This document shows positions 10,176 to 20,974 of a stretch of DNA of 64,000 nt, piece by piece. This DNA comes from Megamerina dolium. Lineage: Eukaryota; Arthropoda; Insecta; Diptera; Megamerinidae. The position numbers and the translations under genes are program-made. Position 1 is the stretch's first letter. Each line of letters opens with the position of its first letter. Under the pieces are notes generated by a model that made no database searches, was not told the DNA's origin, and was given only the letters and a program-made list of their open reading frames with translations. The stretch is from the NCBI GenBank assembly GCA_963854835.1, contig OY978525.1, forward strand, positions 85,669,833 to 85,733,832. Reading direction: 5' to 3'.

Positions 10176-12856
10176 TTAGGCCATTGCACATTGCTTACAC
10201 TTCCGTATCCAATCAGCGACATGGTCATGGCATCCAACACAATAAAATCGTTTCTTTATTTTCTCGACGGTTTTGGTGATTCCCAAATGCCCTCCACTGG
10301 AGGCATTATGATACTCAGCTATCACTTCATTTATTCTTGCCTTGGGTACCACTAGCAGATCATAAGTGATTTTTCCATCTTCACTTTCCCATGTTCGGAA
10401 TAAACATCCGTCTCGTAAGTGCAGGCTTTGCCACTGCGCCCAGTATGCCTTTGCTATTGGACTCTCATTAGCCATTTCTTGCCAATCTGGACGTATGCCC
10501 TGCTCCTTGTAATCCATAATCTTTACGAGATCTGGGTCGTTCCGCTGATCTTCTTGCACTCGTTCGGTGGTCCATGTCTCCTCCGGCAATATATTTGTAA
10601 GTCGTACGTCGACAATGTGCTCCTTGCTTTCCACTCGGGAACAATGTTTACATTCCATTTTGCAAGGACGACGAGATAGAGCATCCGCGTTGCCGTGATG
10701 TCCTTCTTTACGATGTTCGATGGTAAAATGATAACTCTGCAGCCTTTCAATCCAGCGCGCCAATTGTCCTTCTGGGTTTTTAAATTGTAATAACCACCTT
10801 AGCGCTGCGTGGTCAGTTCGTAGATGAAATGACTGACCGTACAAGTATTTATGGAAATACTTTACACATTCCAGTATTGCGAGCAACTCTTTTCGAGTGA
10901 CACAGTAGTTTCTTTCTGGCTTCGACAGGATTTTACTGTAGTATGCTATTACTTTTTCTTGCCCACCTATGATCTGAGAGAGCACACCACCTATTCCATA
11001 GCCACTCGCATCTGTGTCTAACACAAACTTTTGACCAGGTACTGGATACGCTAATACTGGTGCTGAACAGAGTTTTTCTTTCAGTTGTTCGAATGCTTTC
11101 TGTTGGTCTTCGCCCCATACAAATGGTTTGTTCTTTCTTGTTAACTCATGCAGACTGCTGGCGATGTTTGCAAATCCAGGAACAAATCGTCTATAGTAGG
11201 TACATAAGCCTAGGAAGCTTCTTAACTCGTGAAGATTCGATGGAATAGGCCATTCTTGTACTGCTGCTACTTTCTCCTCGTCGGTATGTACCCCGTCTGT
11301 TGTTACTTTATGACCCAGATATTTAACTTCTCGCCTGAAGAGTGAACACTTTTTCATATTCAGTTTAAGCCCTGCTGATTGTATACGCTCAAATACTTCT
11401 TTCAACTTTTCCAGGTGGTCGTTAAAATCTTTTCCCATCACAATAATGTCATCGAGGTACACCAAGCACGTTTTCCAGTGTAGTCCTCTGAGTACACGCT
11501 CCATCAAACGTTCGAAAGTAGCTGGCGCATTGCATAAACCAAATGGCATGACTGTAAATTGCCATAGACCATCGCCAATACTTAAAGCTGTTTTCTCTTT
11601 GTCTTCCTTACCAAGTTCCACTTGCCAGTAGCCACTTTGCAAATCAAGAGTTGAGAACCACTTCGCACCAGATAGTGTGTCCAGAGTGTCATCGATTCTT
11701 GGCAGTGGATAGCTGTCTTTTTTCGTAATATCATTTAGCTTTCTGTAATCCACACAGAATCGAGTACTTCCATCCTTCTTCTTTACCAGCACAACTGGTG
11801 AACTCCATGGACTCGCTGATGGTTCAATAACACCTTGTTTCTGCATATCGGAAATCAGCTTAATGGCTTCGTCTCTTTTGGCCAATGGAACTCGTCGTGG
11901 TGTTTGACGAATTGGTCTAGAATCACCGGTGTCAATGTGATGCTTCACGATGGTTGTTCGTCCTCCAGTTTTTCCATTTGAAGAAAAGATTGAACTGTAC
12001 TTCTCCAATAGTTGTAAAGCCTTTTCTTTTTGCTGGTTGGTAAGCACGCCTGCCCATTCTTCCATCTGTGCTTTTATTTCCACTCTGACAGTTCCTGATC
12101 TTCCACTTTTTATCGACGAACCCTTTTCGCAGTCTACTATGGCAGTAACTTCCTGGCAATGACCAATCACCATTCCTTTCTTCACAACTGTAGATGTATT
12201 AGTTGGATTTAATATTCGCACAGGTACTATTCCATTTTCTTTAGGTTCCACTAACGTCCTACCAGGTATGATGTTTTTATTTTGTATTTCTTTATCTGCT
12301 TCCACTAACCACAACTTGCCTGTCCCATCATCCACATTTATCTGTGCCCAAATCACCGCTTCTGATTTTGCTGGAACCTCTTGGCGTTGACATGCCAGTA
12401 CTCGTTTGATGTTCCCACTACGCTTGTAACCGATGTTCAATGGTAGCTCGACATTTGCATAACGTAGTATCCGTTGATTTAAATCTAACGTAAATCCGTT
12501 GTCAATCATAAAATCAACACCAATTATTACGTCATCGATGATGTCGGCCACAATGAATTCATGTTCCCATGTGCAATTTCCAATAGATACTCGTTTCTTT
12601 ATCTTGCCCAGAATTTGTGCATCCTCACCCGTTGCTGTACGCAATTTTATTCCCATTAAAGGCTCAAACCTCTTTACCAAATCGCTCTTGATTATAGAAT
12701 GTGATGCACCAGTGTCCAGGGTGAACATGAATTCCATATTGTCCAATTTTCCATCAATAGTCAAGCTGCTTGGCACACGCTGTAGTTGTGAAATGTGAAT
12801 GATGGGGCAACCCACTGTTGGAGTCAGTTCACGCCCCGCTGAACTGACTCCATTTA
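10176..12856 (-). CDS. Gypsy Pol: protease, reverse transcriptase, RNase H, integrase zinc domain
   Basis: The pol frame is open from the gag overlap at about 12875 and has no natural ATG near its start; a GTG lies at 12815. Counting from 12815, protease has FTLDTGAS (Asp at residue 34). RT has WSSPVVLVKKKDGSTRFCVD and the YLDD box at residues 453-456. RNase H has FVLDTDASGYGIGGVLSQ and the REGHHGNADALSRRP end. The integrase HHCC domain (GGHLGITKTVEKIKKRFYC...CKQC) is at the C-terminus. An in-frame TAA at 10176-10178 ends the frame just before the integrase core. Everything upstream of the stop appears intact. Confidence 0.92.
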
Positions 12857-14269
12857 GTTTAACGATGGATTTGTGTTAGTGGAGCGATCACTATCCACTT
12901 TATTCTCCTTCTTTTGTCTTCCTGGAGAATTCGATCTTGATCGCTTTCGTCGTAGACGGCAGTCCCGCGCCATGTGTCCTGGTTTGTCACAAATGAAGCA
13001 CTTACCAGTAAACTTGTTTTCGCGTCGACCTGTTGTTCTTCCTTCAGGCTGAACTACTGATTTTACTGCCTGACGCACTGCTTCAACCAGATCTGTTGTT
13101 TCTGTTTCTAATTGGCGTACCCGTGGCATTGGTCGACACATGAAACTGGCGGCTTCAAACGTCAAGGCACTACTGACTGTTTCGGCATAAGTATTCCTGG
13201 GTGACATGACTAGGGCACGCTTTGTCTCTCCATCACGTATACCATCTATGAATGCCTCTATTTTTATTTTTTCGACGAACTCTTCCGAATTACCGGAGAA
13301 CGCTAGATGACATAAGCGCTCAATATCGGAAGCGAATTCCTGAAGGCTCTCATTACTCCGTTGCACTCGCGATCTCAATTCCACTCGATGTAATTGACTC
13401 TTGTATTCATTTCCATATTTTCGCTGGAGTGTGTCCATCAGTGACTGATAGCTACCACGATCTTTCTCTGGAATCATCTGTAACACCTCGGAAGCATTAC
13501 CTTTTAATGCGACTATTAAAGCAGCAGTCTTGTCGCTATCATCCCATTGATTCTTCGAAGCTGTTGTCTCGAATTGAAGCTTGAAGATATTGAATGGCGT
13601 GCTTCCGTCAAATGTTGGTGGCTTTAGTTTGATTGTGCTTGAATCTCTAATCACTGATGTGGCTGGTCCATTTATTTTTAGTTGATTGAGTTCGTGCTGT
13701 AATTTCTCGAACTTATCTTCCAAGTCATCTACATGTTCCTTTAAATCCGTGACCTTTTCATTAATGGTTCCGGAAATTTCCTGAAATCTAAGTTCAATTC
13801 CTTTTTGTAGATTTTCGATGACGTGTTCTTGTCGAGCCGAACCTTCTTGAATTTCCATACGCAATTCAGCCGAATGTTCTTGAAACTTGGAGTCAATTGT
13901 TTTCTGGAACTCTCCCATAGCGTTTTCTTGACGTACCGAATGTTCTTGAAACTTGGAGTCAATGCGAGACGCATTTTCTTGTAACTTCGCATTAATTCCT
14001 TGCAGTTGCTGCTGCTGTTGTTGCATCATGGATTTCATGAGTTCCATTAGTTGACCACTCGAATCTATCTTGCTTCCTTCCTCAGCGTGTACGACTGCTT
14101 GTATATCGGCTTCCTCGAAGAACTCATGTTCTTCTACATTAATTCCCTTAGCCTCCATAGCTTGCCTCAGCCTCACCAGCAGTTCCGCCTTTGCACCTGA
14201 TGACGATAGATTCATCTCTACCAACAGCTTTTTAAGCTGGTCCACTTTTAGTTGGTCAATTTTCACCAT
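12854..14269 (-). CDS. Gypsy Gag with SAP domain, coiled coil and CCHC zinc knuckle
   Basis: This 471-residue ORF opens at ATG 14269, 30 bases from the 5' LTR. Residues 1-36 form a SAP-type DNA-binding motif (LKVDQLKKLLVEMNLSSSGAK). Residues about 85-200 are glutamine-rich with heptad-like repeats (SKFQEHS occurs repeatedly), a likely coiled coil. A capsid region follows (LKPPTFDGSTPFNIFKLQFE, then YQSLMDTLQRKYGNEYKSQ). Near residue 430 is a zinc knuckle CFICDKPGHMARDC. The C-terminus is basic and serine-rich. Gag forms the particle and binds RNA. The ORF ends directly after a GTTAAAC heptamer, which probably shifts some ribosomes into pol. The frame is intact. Confidence 0.92.
   Translation of the reverse strand: MVKIDQLKVDQLKKLLVEMNLSSSGAKAELLVRLRQAMEAKGINVEEHEFFEEADIQAVVHAEEGSKIDSSGQLMELMKSMMQQQQQQLQGINAKLQENASRIDSKFQEHSVRQENAMGEFQKTIDSKFQEHSAELRMEIQEGSARQEHVIENLQKGIELRFQEISGTINEKVTDLKEHVDDLEDKFEKLQHELNQLKINGPATSVIRDSSTIKLKPPTFDGSTPFNIFKLQFETTASKNQWDDSDKTAALIVALKGNASEVLQMIPEKDRGSYQSLMDTLQRKYGNEYKSQLHRVELRSRVQRSNESLQEFASDIERLCHLAFSGNSEEFVEKIKIEAFIDGIRDGETKRALVMSPRNTYAETVSSALTFEAASFMCRPMPRVRQLETETTDLVEAVRQAVKSVVQPEGRTTGRRENKFTGKCFICDKPGHMARDCRLRRKRSRSNSPGRQKKENKVDSDRSTNTNPSLN
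12857..12863 (-). promoter_or_regulatory. Candidate -1 programmed frameshift site (GTTAAAC)
   Basis: On the minus strand the last gag codons read TCG TTA AAC TAA. The heptamer G TTA AAC fits the X-XXY-YYZ-like class of slippery sites (the variant GTTAAAC is known to work in other systems). A -1 slip reads on as CTA AAT GGA GTC, which is exactly the open pol frame. The stop codon sits immediately downstream. A stimulatory RNA structure was not evaluated. Confidence 0.7.
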
Positions 14270-14279
14270 CTTTACAGAA

Positions 14280-14297
14280 TCCCACTTCTGACACCAA
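14280..14297 (-). promoter_or_regulatory. Gypsy candidate primer-binding site
   Basis: On the minus strand TGGTGTCAGAAGTGGGA begins two bases after the 5' LTR. It begins with the TGG expected for pairing with a tRNA CCA end. I do not assign the tRNA. Confidence 0.6.
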
Positions 14298-14298
14298 T

Positions 14299-14736
14299 TG
14301 TTACGTTTTTATTCTGTGAGCGTTTAATTCTATTTGAATTACCTTGTTCGATCACTGGATTCTGTTAATAATAACTGCAACACTTATCTTATACAACTAT
14401 ATACAGCAACAATTTATTTAATAAACACTATTTACAATCAACTCTGTTTATAATCAACTATTTACAATAACACTTTAATGTACTAGCAACTTTTGCCTCT
14501 GTATAGATGTTTGCGCAGTCACGTTCGGTATTCGATTGATTGTCAATACTCAACACTGGCTCTATTTATACTCTGTTGGCAACACCCCAGAATCTTCCTT
14601 TATCGAGATTCTTCTCTTCCTTTCTCGTTGGCTTGTTCTGGTTATCGCTTATTTCTTTTTGTTGACATTCGTTTCGATGCTGCCAATAGAGTCAGTCACA
14701 ATAGTGATGAGTAATCAACTATCGATACTCGTTACA
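14299..14736 (-). repeat. Gypsy 5' LTR (438 bp)
   Basis: This is the second LTR, of the same length as the first. On the minus strand it precedes the primer-binding site and gag, so it is the 5' LTR and should carry the promoter. Confidence 0.92.
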
Positions 14737-14740
14737 ATAT
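14737..14740 (+). repeat. Gypsy target-site duplication, right (ATAT)
   Basis: This is the second ATAT copy, immediately after the LTR ending at 14736. Confidence 0.8.
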
Positions 14741-14985
14741 AAATCGTTGTCGTCGCTCTCACTCGTTAATTGCTAGTATATTAACAGTTTGAAAATCCTT
14801 ACATTACTAATACATATTGATCATATGAATCGTTGTCGTCGCTCTCACTCTGTTAATTGCTAGTATATTAACAGTTTGAAAACCATTAAATTATAAAAAC
14901 ATATCGATCATATGAATCGTTCTCGTTGTTATACCTCTGTTGTGCTTGGTACATTAACATTTATAAACCATTCAATCCATTGCGC
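14741..14985 (+). repeat. Tandem array in BEL leader, right part
   Basis: This continues the array: the remainder of the interrupted unit, a full unit from 14813, and a diverged unit from 14900. The full array had about five units of roughly 87 bp before insertion. Confidence 0.85.
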
Positions 14986-15489
14986 CTTGAATGATAATTG
15001 TTTGTGCATCTATAAAGATATTGTCAGACACAATTTGGTTTTTTGGTTTGAATTTTGAAGTTTAAAGTTGCCGCGACAATTGTTGGTGTTATTGTTGTGA
15101 ATATACAACGTAAACACATATACACATACACTATACATTGGAGTTTTGAGTGTGGTACCAAACGTATATCTAATAAATACGTACATTGTTGATGATTGCC
15201 ATATTAAGTTAACCAAAAGGAAAGGTTTCGTTTTTTAAATAAATAAATAAAAGCACATTGAACAATACGTAAATTGTTTTTCTTTTTTTAATTGCTGGGT
15301 TGCTTCGCTATCTAGAAAATATTATAGGGTGCTGGTTAATTCGTCATTTTGTAATTAAATCGAGATTGTCTAACTATTTGCTTGAATTAAATTGAACATT
15401 TGGAAACAAATTGTATTCGACTAGATTCAATATTGTTGGTAAATTTATTGAATTTATTAAACGTAATAAATTACTAAATAATTACGATC
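14986..15489 (+). other. BEL leader, second part, non-coding
   Basis: This AT-rich stretch runs up to the gag start codon at 15490. No supported ORF is present. Confidence 0.6.
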
Positions 15490-16705
15490 ATGCCTGGAAA
15501 TTTGAGCGATGAAGCAGCTTCTGTTCAAAAGCCGAGTACTTTAAGACAGCAAAGAGCAACAGCGCGTGGTAATATAACACGTATCAAAAACATGCTTGAT
15601 AATCCAACGGTAACTTGGAATGTTATAGATTTGGAATGCCGGCTAGAAATCTTAGATTCTTATATTAAACAAATAATGGCATACCAAACCAAGATCGAGA
15701 GGGAGGATCCTGACGATGACCGAAGAGGCGATATCGAGGATCTTTGCATAAGTGCTAAATCGAGGCTTATTCAGCTTATGGGGCAATATAAGCGTCGAGA
15801 GAGTCCAATGTTGGAGAGTACACTTGGTATTACCACGCCTCAATCGTCTCGTCTTCCGAATCTGAAATTACCGACATTTAGTGGAAAGTACGCGGAGTAC
15901 AAAAATTTTATAAGCTCATTCAATAACTTGGTCCATGATCTAGCGACATCTAGCGACAATTGAAAAATTTAATCATTTGTTGAGTTGTTTATCGGGTGAC
16001 GCGCTCAGAACGGTAAAAGCATTCCAAGTCACAGAAGCCAATTATAAGAAAGCATTGGATCGTTTAGCAGAACGATACGATAAAAAAGGTTTGATATTTT
16101 TTGATAATTTCGTGCAGTTATTTGACATTCCAAAAATGACCAAACCAAATGCTTCAGCGCTTAGAAATGTGGTTGACACTGTATCCGCAATTTACGATTC
16201 GTTGCTATCATTGGGTACAGAGATGGATATAACAAATGCATTACTCATTCAACTGGTACTATCAAAAGTTGATCCAGCTACAAAATCGAGATGGAACGAT
16301 CAGTTGGATTACTCCACCCTTCCTTCATGGAACGACTGCTCGAAATTGCTAATTCGTCGATGCCAATCACTCGAAGTAAATGACGACAGGTCGAATAGAT
16401 ACGACAGTTCTGAGCAACAGAATCCTCATAGAATTAAATCGCATAATAACAAGAAAAATGAATACAAAACATCATTTGCAGTTGCTGCGATTGGTTTGGA
16501 AAATCAATGCATTTTTTGTAAATTGAATGGGCATTCAATACATAGTTGCAACTCTTTCGCTGCATTGACCGTTGGTAAACGGTTTGATTTTGTAAAAAAA
16601 ATCTGGAAATTGTATAAATTGCTTAAAGAAAGGACACTCGGTCCGGAATTGTTCTCGATCTCATTGTCGAGTTTGTCAACGTCCTCATCACACTCTGCTG
16701 CATAA
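15490..16705 (+). pseudogene. BEL gag, broken by a 10-bp duplication and an A-run frame change
   Basis: The ATG at 15490 opens a BEL-type Gag. The N-terminal helical region (KPSTLRQQRATARGNITRIK) leads to a capsid-like region with LKLPTFSGKYAEYKNFISSF near residues 120-140. At 15938-15957 the decamer ATCTAGCGAC is present twice in tandem, which throws the frame and gives a stop at 15961. The frame continues from 15977. At the A8 run 16594-16601 the frame changes again. The zinc-knuckle region (two C-x2-C type motifs with HHTLLHK) is encoded in the frame of pol, not of upstream gag. BEL Gag-Pol is usually one ORF, so both breaks look like decay. Confidence 0.85.
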
Positions 16706-16712
16706 ATATGAG

Positions 16713-19700
16713 GTGCAGCAGCAATCAAATCGCTTCGATAATCAGTTATCTGTGTTACCATCAACATCTGCTACTGCCAATGATACTCCACAACAATCGT
16801 TCCAGCGTTCTTCACACCATGTCTCGAATACAGATGATGTCGTTGTATTGGCTACAGCTATAGTTAGAATAAAAGATCGCTATGGAAGTACCCACCTAGT
16901 AAGAGCGCTTTTAGACTCTGGATCACAAATAAATTTCATGAGTGAAGATTGTGCACAGAAATTACATTTAAAACGAGAATTTAAAGATCTAAATTTATCG
17001 GGTATTGGGGAGTTAAATGCGAACTTACGACATAAAGTTAATACTATTGTAGAATCAAGAGTTAATGACTACAAGTTTCAAGCAGATTTTTGGGTCATAA
17101 AGTCCATCTCGAGTTACCAACCTGAAGTTAATTTACCCGTTGACTCATGTCAAGTCCCGGGGAATATTGAGCTGGCAGATCCCAACTTTAATAAAAGACA
17201 AAAAATTGATTTGTTAATTGGTGCCGATATATTTTTCGAACTTTTATCAATCGGTCAAATAAAATTAAACGATTCGTTGCCAACATTGCAAAAGACGTTG
17301 CTTGGTTGGATAGTTTCTGGTCGGTATAAATCACTTGAAAATTCGAAAAGTGGAGCATGCAATTTAGTAAATAAAAAAAGCGATATTCACTTGGCTTCTT
17401 TAGATGCTATTGTGCATAAGTTTTGGGAAATAGAAGAAGTACCAAGCACATCCAAAAAGTTTACGAAAGAACAAATGAGTTGCGAACAACATTTTATGAA
17501 GAGTACCAAGCGATTACCAACTGGTCGTTTTGAAGTTCGGTTGCCATTTAAAATGAATTCGTCAGCACTCGGAGCCTCATACGAAACGGCAAAACGACGA
17601 TTTTTGTCACTTGAGCGTAGGCTTATGAGAACACCTGATGTCAAAGAAATGTATAATAATTTTATGATCGAATATTTGTCGTTAGGCCACATGTCTAAAA
17701 CGGAAAACATAAGTCCGACAGGGCCACATTATTTCATACCACACCAAGTTGTCATAAGGCCTGAGAGTTTGACAACCAAGTTAAAAGTTGTGTTTGATGC
17801 CTCATGTAAAACATCATCCAATATCTCATTGAACGATACTCTAATGGTCGGCCCAACTATTCAACCAGAGCTCTATACAAATTTATTGAAATTTCGTTGT
17901 CGTAAATTTGCCATTACGGCAGATATTACAAAAATGTATAGACAAGTACAAGTCCATGAAGCAGACCGACAATTTCAGCTTATTTTGTGGCGGAAACATC
18001 CAAACATGCCTATACAAATATACAAACTAAACACAATAACATATGGCACTGCACCAGCACCGTTCTTGGCTATTCGGTGCTTAAATGAACTTGGCAATAT
18101 TAATAGAGAAATGCGTGCGATTTCAAGGGTTATACAAGAGGACTTCTATGTGGACGATTTATTGTCAGGTGCTGAAACATTGGAGGAGCTTGAAAGCATT
18201 CAATATAATATAACAAAAATTCTCGATTCAGCTGGCTTTAAGTTGGCGAAATGGTATTCTAACCACCAGGTTCTCAATAATAGCAACAATGTTAAAAAAG
18301 AAATCACATTTAACGACACCGAAACCACTAAAACTCTAGGTATAGTTTGGCATCCGAAAAGTGATAAGCTTAATTTTAATCTCGTAGCAAATTTTGATAC
18401 TTTGAAGGCTACTAAGCGCAATATTTTGTCGGTGTCTTCCAGGTTGTTTGACCCATTGGGGCTTCTATGCCCAGTTATTACAAAAGCAAAAATATTGCTG
18501 CAAGAATTGTGGTTGCTAAAGTTAGACTGGGATGAATCAGTTCCAATGTCGGTGGCTACAAGCTGGGAGATCTTTAAAAAAAACTTCCGAAAAATCCCAG
18601 AGATACATGTTCCTCGATACGTGAATATTTCTTCGTTATCAACAGTTCAAATTCACGGTTTCGCTGATGCATCTATGCGTGCATATGGTTGTTGTATATA
18701 TATACGTAGCAAATGTGGTAGTAATTACAAGTCCATACTGTTTACAGCCAAGTCGAAAGTTGCTCCACTTAAAACTAAAACTCTTCCAAGACTTGAGCTT
18801 TGTGCCGCTCACTTGTTAGCAAAAGTGTGGAAAATTATAGAGCCAATTTTATTGCCATACGCAGAAAAGGTAATTTTTTGGAGCGATTCAGAAATTGTGT
18901 TATACTGGCTTAAAAAGCACCCATCCACATTATCAACTTTTGTTGGGAATAGGGTATCGGACATTCAAGAAGTGGCGAATAAAGCTACATGGAGGCACGT
19001 TCCAACTGCTCAGAACCCTGCGGATATTGTATCGCGAAGTTGCAATGTCGATGAGCTATGCCAGTCTATATGGTTTGATGGTCCTTCATTTTTAATGGAG
19101 GAGGAAGATAATTGGCCGGTAAATGCGCACTTTGAGCCCGCAGAAACATTGTCATCGTCAGAAATGCGCAAGTCTAAAGCGATCGTACTAGTTGTTGAAA
19201 AAGAACGTAACATAATCTACGAAATAATTGAAAATTCGTCGACGTACATGAAAATATTGCGAACACTTGCATATGTTTATCGATTTATAAAGCCGATCAA
19301 AAATGGGCATACAGAACAACCAATTACAGCAAAAGAACTTGAGCTATCATTTTTCAAAGTCATCGAAATAATTCAGCATGAGGAATACGCTGAACAAATA
19401 AAATGTATGAAAAGCTCATTGTTATTAAGCAAACAACTCCAACAATTAAATCCGTTTCTGCACGAATTTGAAGAAAATGGCAGAAAATTTACTTTAGTGC
19501 GTGTTGGTGGCAGATTACTGAATGCCCCACTACCTTATGATACTAAGCATCCTTTATTGATGCCTAAGTCCCGATTCGTAACTCTGTATGCCACCCATTT
19601 GCATTTGTCAAATTGTCATGCAGGTCCACGAGCTCTAATTGGTATATTGCGGCTGAAAATATGGTCAATAAATTCAAGAGAAGTGGCTCGTAATGTAGTT

Positions 19701-20186
19701 CGCAATTGCATACATTGTTTTAGGTACAAGCCTAGATTAATGACACAAATTATGGGGAATCTACCTAGAGACCGACTTTTATCAGTGCGACCATTTTTGA
19801 TAACCGGAGTAGATTTTTGTGGTCCGATATACACGTCATATAGAATTCGTGGTAGACCTCCTTATAAGACATATGTAGCTATATTCGTTTGTTTTTCGTC
19901 AAAGGCTGTTCACATCGAAGCTGTTTCTGATTTGTCCACTAACGCTTTCATTTCTTGTTTTAAAAGGTTCATCGGAAGGAGAGGTCTTCCAGAGAAGGTT
20001 ATGTGCGACAACGCTACAAATTTCGTGGGAGCCAATGCAAAGCTGAAAGAGCTGAATGACGTGTTTTTCGGAGAGCAGAGTCAGAACAAAATACTCAATT
20101 TCGTAGCAGAGAGAGGCGTGACTTTCGAATTCATCCCGCGCGCGCACCTCATTTCGGAGGCCGCACCGTCGCGCACGCCAACCTAA
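16713..20186 (+). pseudogene. BEL pol: protease, RT, RNase H, integrase (integrase catalytic Glu deleted)
   Basis: This is an 1157-codon open frame. The aspartic protease has LLDSGSQ at about residue 68. The RT has FYVDDLLSG with the YVDD box at residues 479-482. RNase H motifs include GFADASMRAYGCC and WSDSEIVLYWLKK. Integrase has an N-terminal zinc-binding region (NCIHCFRYK), the first Asp in GVDFCGPIY (about residue 1034) and the second in VMCDNATNF (about 1099). The segment that should hold the third catalytic residue (a Glu after PRAPHFGGLW in the family) is missing through a deletion near 20140-20170. Stop follows at 20186. The open frame is continuous with the gag zinc knuckles, so the ATG at 16713 is not the natural start. 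Confidence 0.9.
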
Positions 20187-20197
20187 CGATCGAGGAA

Positions 20198-20656
20198 TTG
20201 TCAACCGTCTTGGTCGAAATAGAGGCCATTTTAAATTCAAGGCCGATCGCTCCAATGTCAGAAGATCCCAGCGACGGAGAGGCGCTCACGCCAGCGCATT
20301 TATTAATCGGGTGCTCTTTAAAGGCCATACCCGAACCTACTATAGAACACGAAGTTCTGACGTATTCAAAACGATGGCAACGTATCTGCTATCTAAAAGG
20401 GCGATTTTGGTCTGTGTTCCGCAGAGATTACCTCCTCGGGCTGCAAGCCAGGGCCAAATGGCTCAATCCGCAACAAAACGTAGAGGTTGGTTCAATGGTT
20501 ATTGTTCACGAAGACAACCTGCCTCCACAGAAATGGTTGCTAGGCAGAATAGTAGATGTCATTGTTGGAAAAGATGGCATGGTTCGTGTGGCCAATATTC
20601 AAACGAAAAATGGAACGATTAAACGTGCGATACATAAATTGGCACCTTTACCATAA
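20198..20656 (+). pseudogene. BEL integrase C-terminal domain, separated by frameshift
   Basis: This frame continues the integrase after the deletion: an LVEIEAILNSRPIAPMSEDP block, LTPAHLLIG, and the C-terminal LPPQKWLLGRIVDV domain that ends Pao/BEL integrases. It lies in a different frame from the upstream pol. It ends 40 bases before the right LTR, as expected for the end of pol. Confidence 0.85.
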
Positions 20657-20683
20657 GGGCAGCTGTTAATATATGAATATATC

Positions 20684-20696
20684 AACGGGGCCGGGA
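20684..20696 (+). promoter_or_regulatory. BEL polypurine tract (weak)
   Basis: AACGGGGCCGGGA abuts the right LTR. It is G-rich but interrupted by CC, so it is a weak polypurine tract by sequence; position is the main evidence. Confidence 0.5.
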
Positions 20697-20974
20697 TGTT
20701 TGGCCATATACCTATATATAAGTTATAATGAAGTTCTATTATTATAAGTATCTAATTATATTATTATTGTGAATTATATTATATTACTATTGCAATAGAC
20801 TAACTATGAATTCATCTCTATTTAGTACATACATATTGATACAACTGTGTAAACCGTTGATTTGTATGCTCTTATAAAATTGAAATATGATATTAAATTT
20901 AATTGTTAAAAAACCACAGCTGGTGTGCGACAGTAAATTTCGTTGTCGACAACAAAAATTATTGTTGTTCAACA
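20697..20974 (+). repeat. BEL right LTR (278 bp)
   Basis: It matches the left LTR apart from about four substitutions and a 13-bp insertion near 20730. It directly follows the purine-rich tract and is followed by CTCTA. Confidence 0.9.

Larger units (their letters stand above)
8794..14736 (-). mobile_element. Gypsy-type (Metaviridae-like) LTR retrotransposon, nearly intact
   Basis: This 5.94 kb element has 438-bp LTRs that differ, by eye, at about one position, and a 4-bp ATAT duplication. It reads on the minus strand: primer site, gag (SAP domain and zinc knuckle), then protease-RT-RNase H-integrase in a -1 frame. The only coding lesion I found is one in-frame TAA in integrase (10176-10178). 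No env-like ORF follows integrase. The near-identical LTRs indicate a recent insertion, later than the BEL element it interrupts. Confidence 0.93.
7474..20974 (+). mobile_element. BEL/Pao LTR retrotransposon (with a Gypsy-type element nested in its leader)
   Basis: The element is bounded by two near-identical LTRs (TGTTTGG...TTCAACA) and a CTCTA duplication. Without the nested element it is about 7.55 kb. Order: LTR, primer-binding site, a leader of about 1.8 kb, gag, protease, RT, RNase H, integrase, purine tract, LTR. The long leader holds a tandem array interrupted by the Gypsy-type element. Three lesions kill it: a 10-bp duplication in gag, a frame change at an A8 run, and a deletion in integrase. 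The LTRs differ by a 13-bp indel and about four substitutions by eye, so it is fairly young but older than its guest. Confidence 0.9.

Noticed and set aside
12813..12815. GTG at 12815 as the Gypsy pol start
   Set aside because: The pol frame is open back into the gag overlap and joins it by a -1 shift at GTTAAAC; no ATG precedes protease.
8608..14985. A CRISPR-like array
   Set aside because: The 85-87 bp units are contiguous without unique spacers, in a eukaryotic retrotransposon leader.
16713..16715. ATG at 16713 as a true start of BEL pol
   Set aside because: The frame is open upstream through the Gag zinc knuckles, so it is an internal Met in a Gag-Pol frame.
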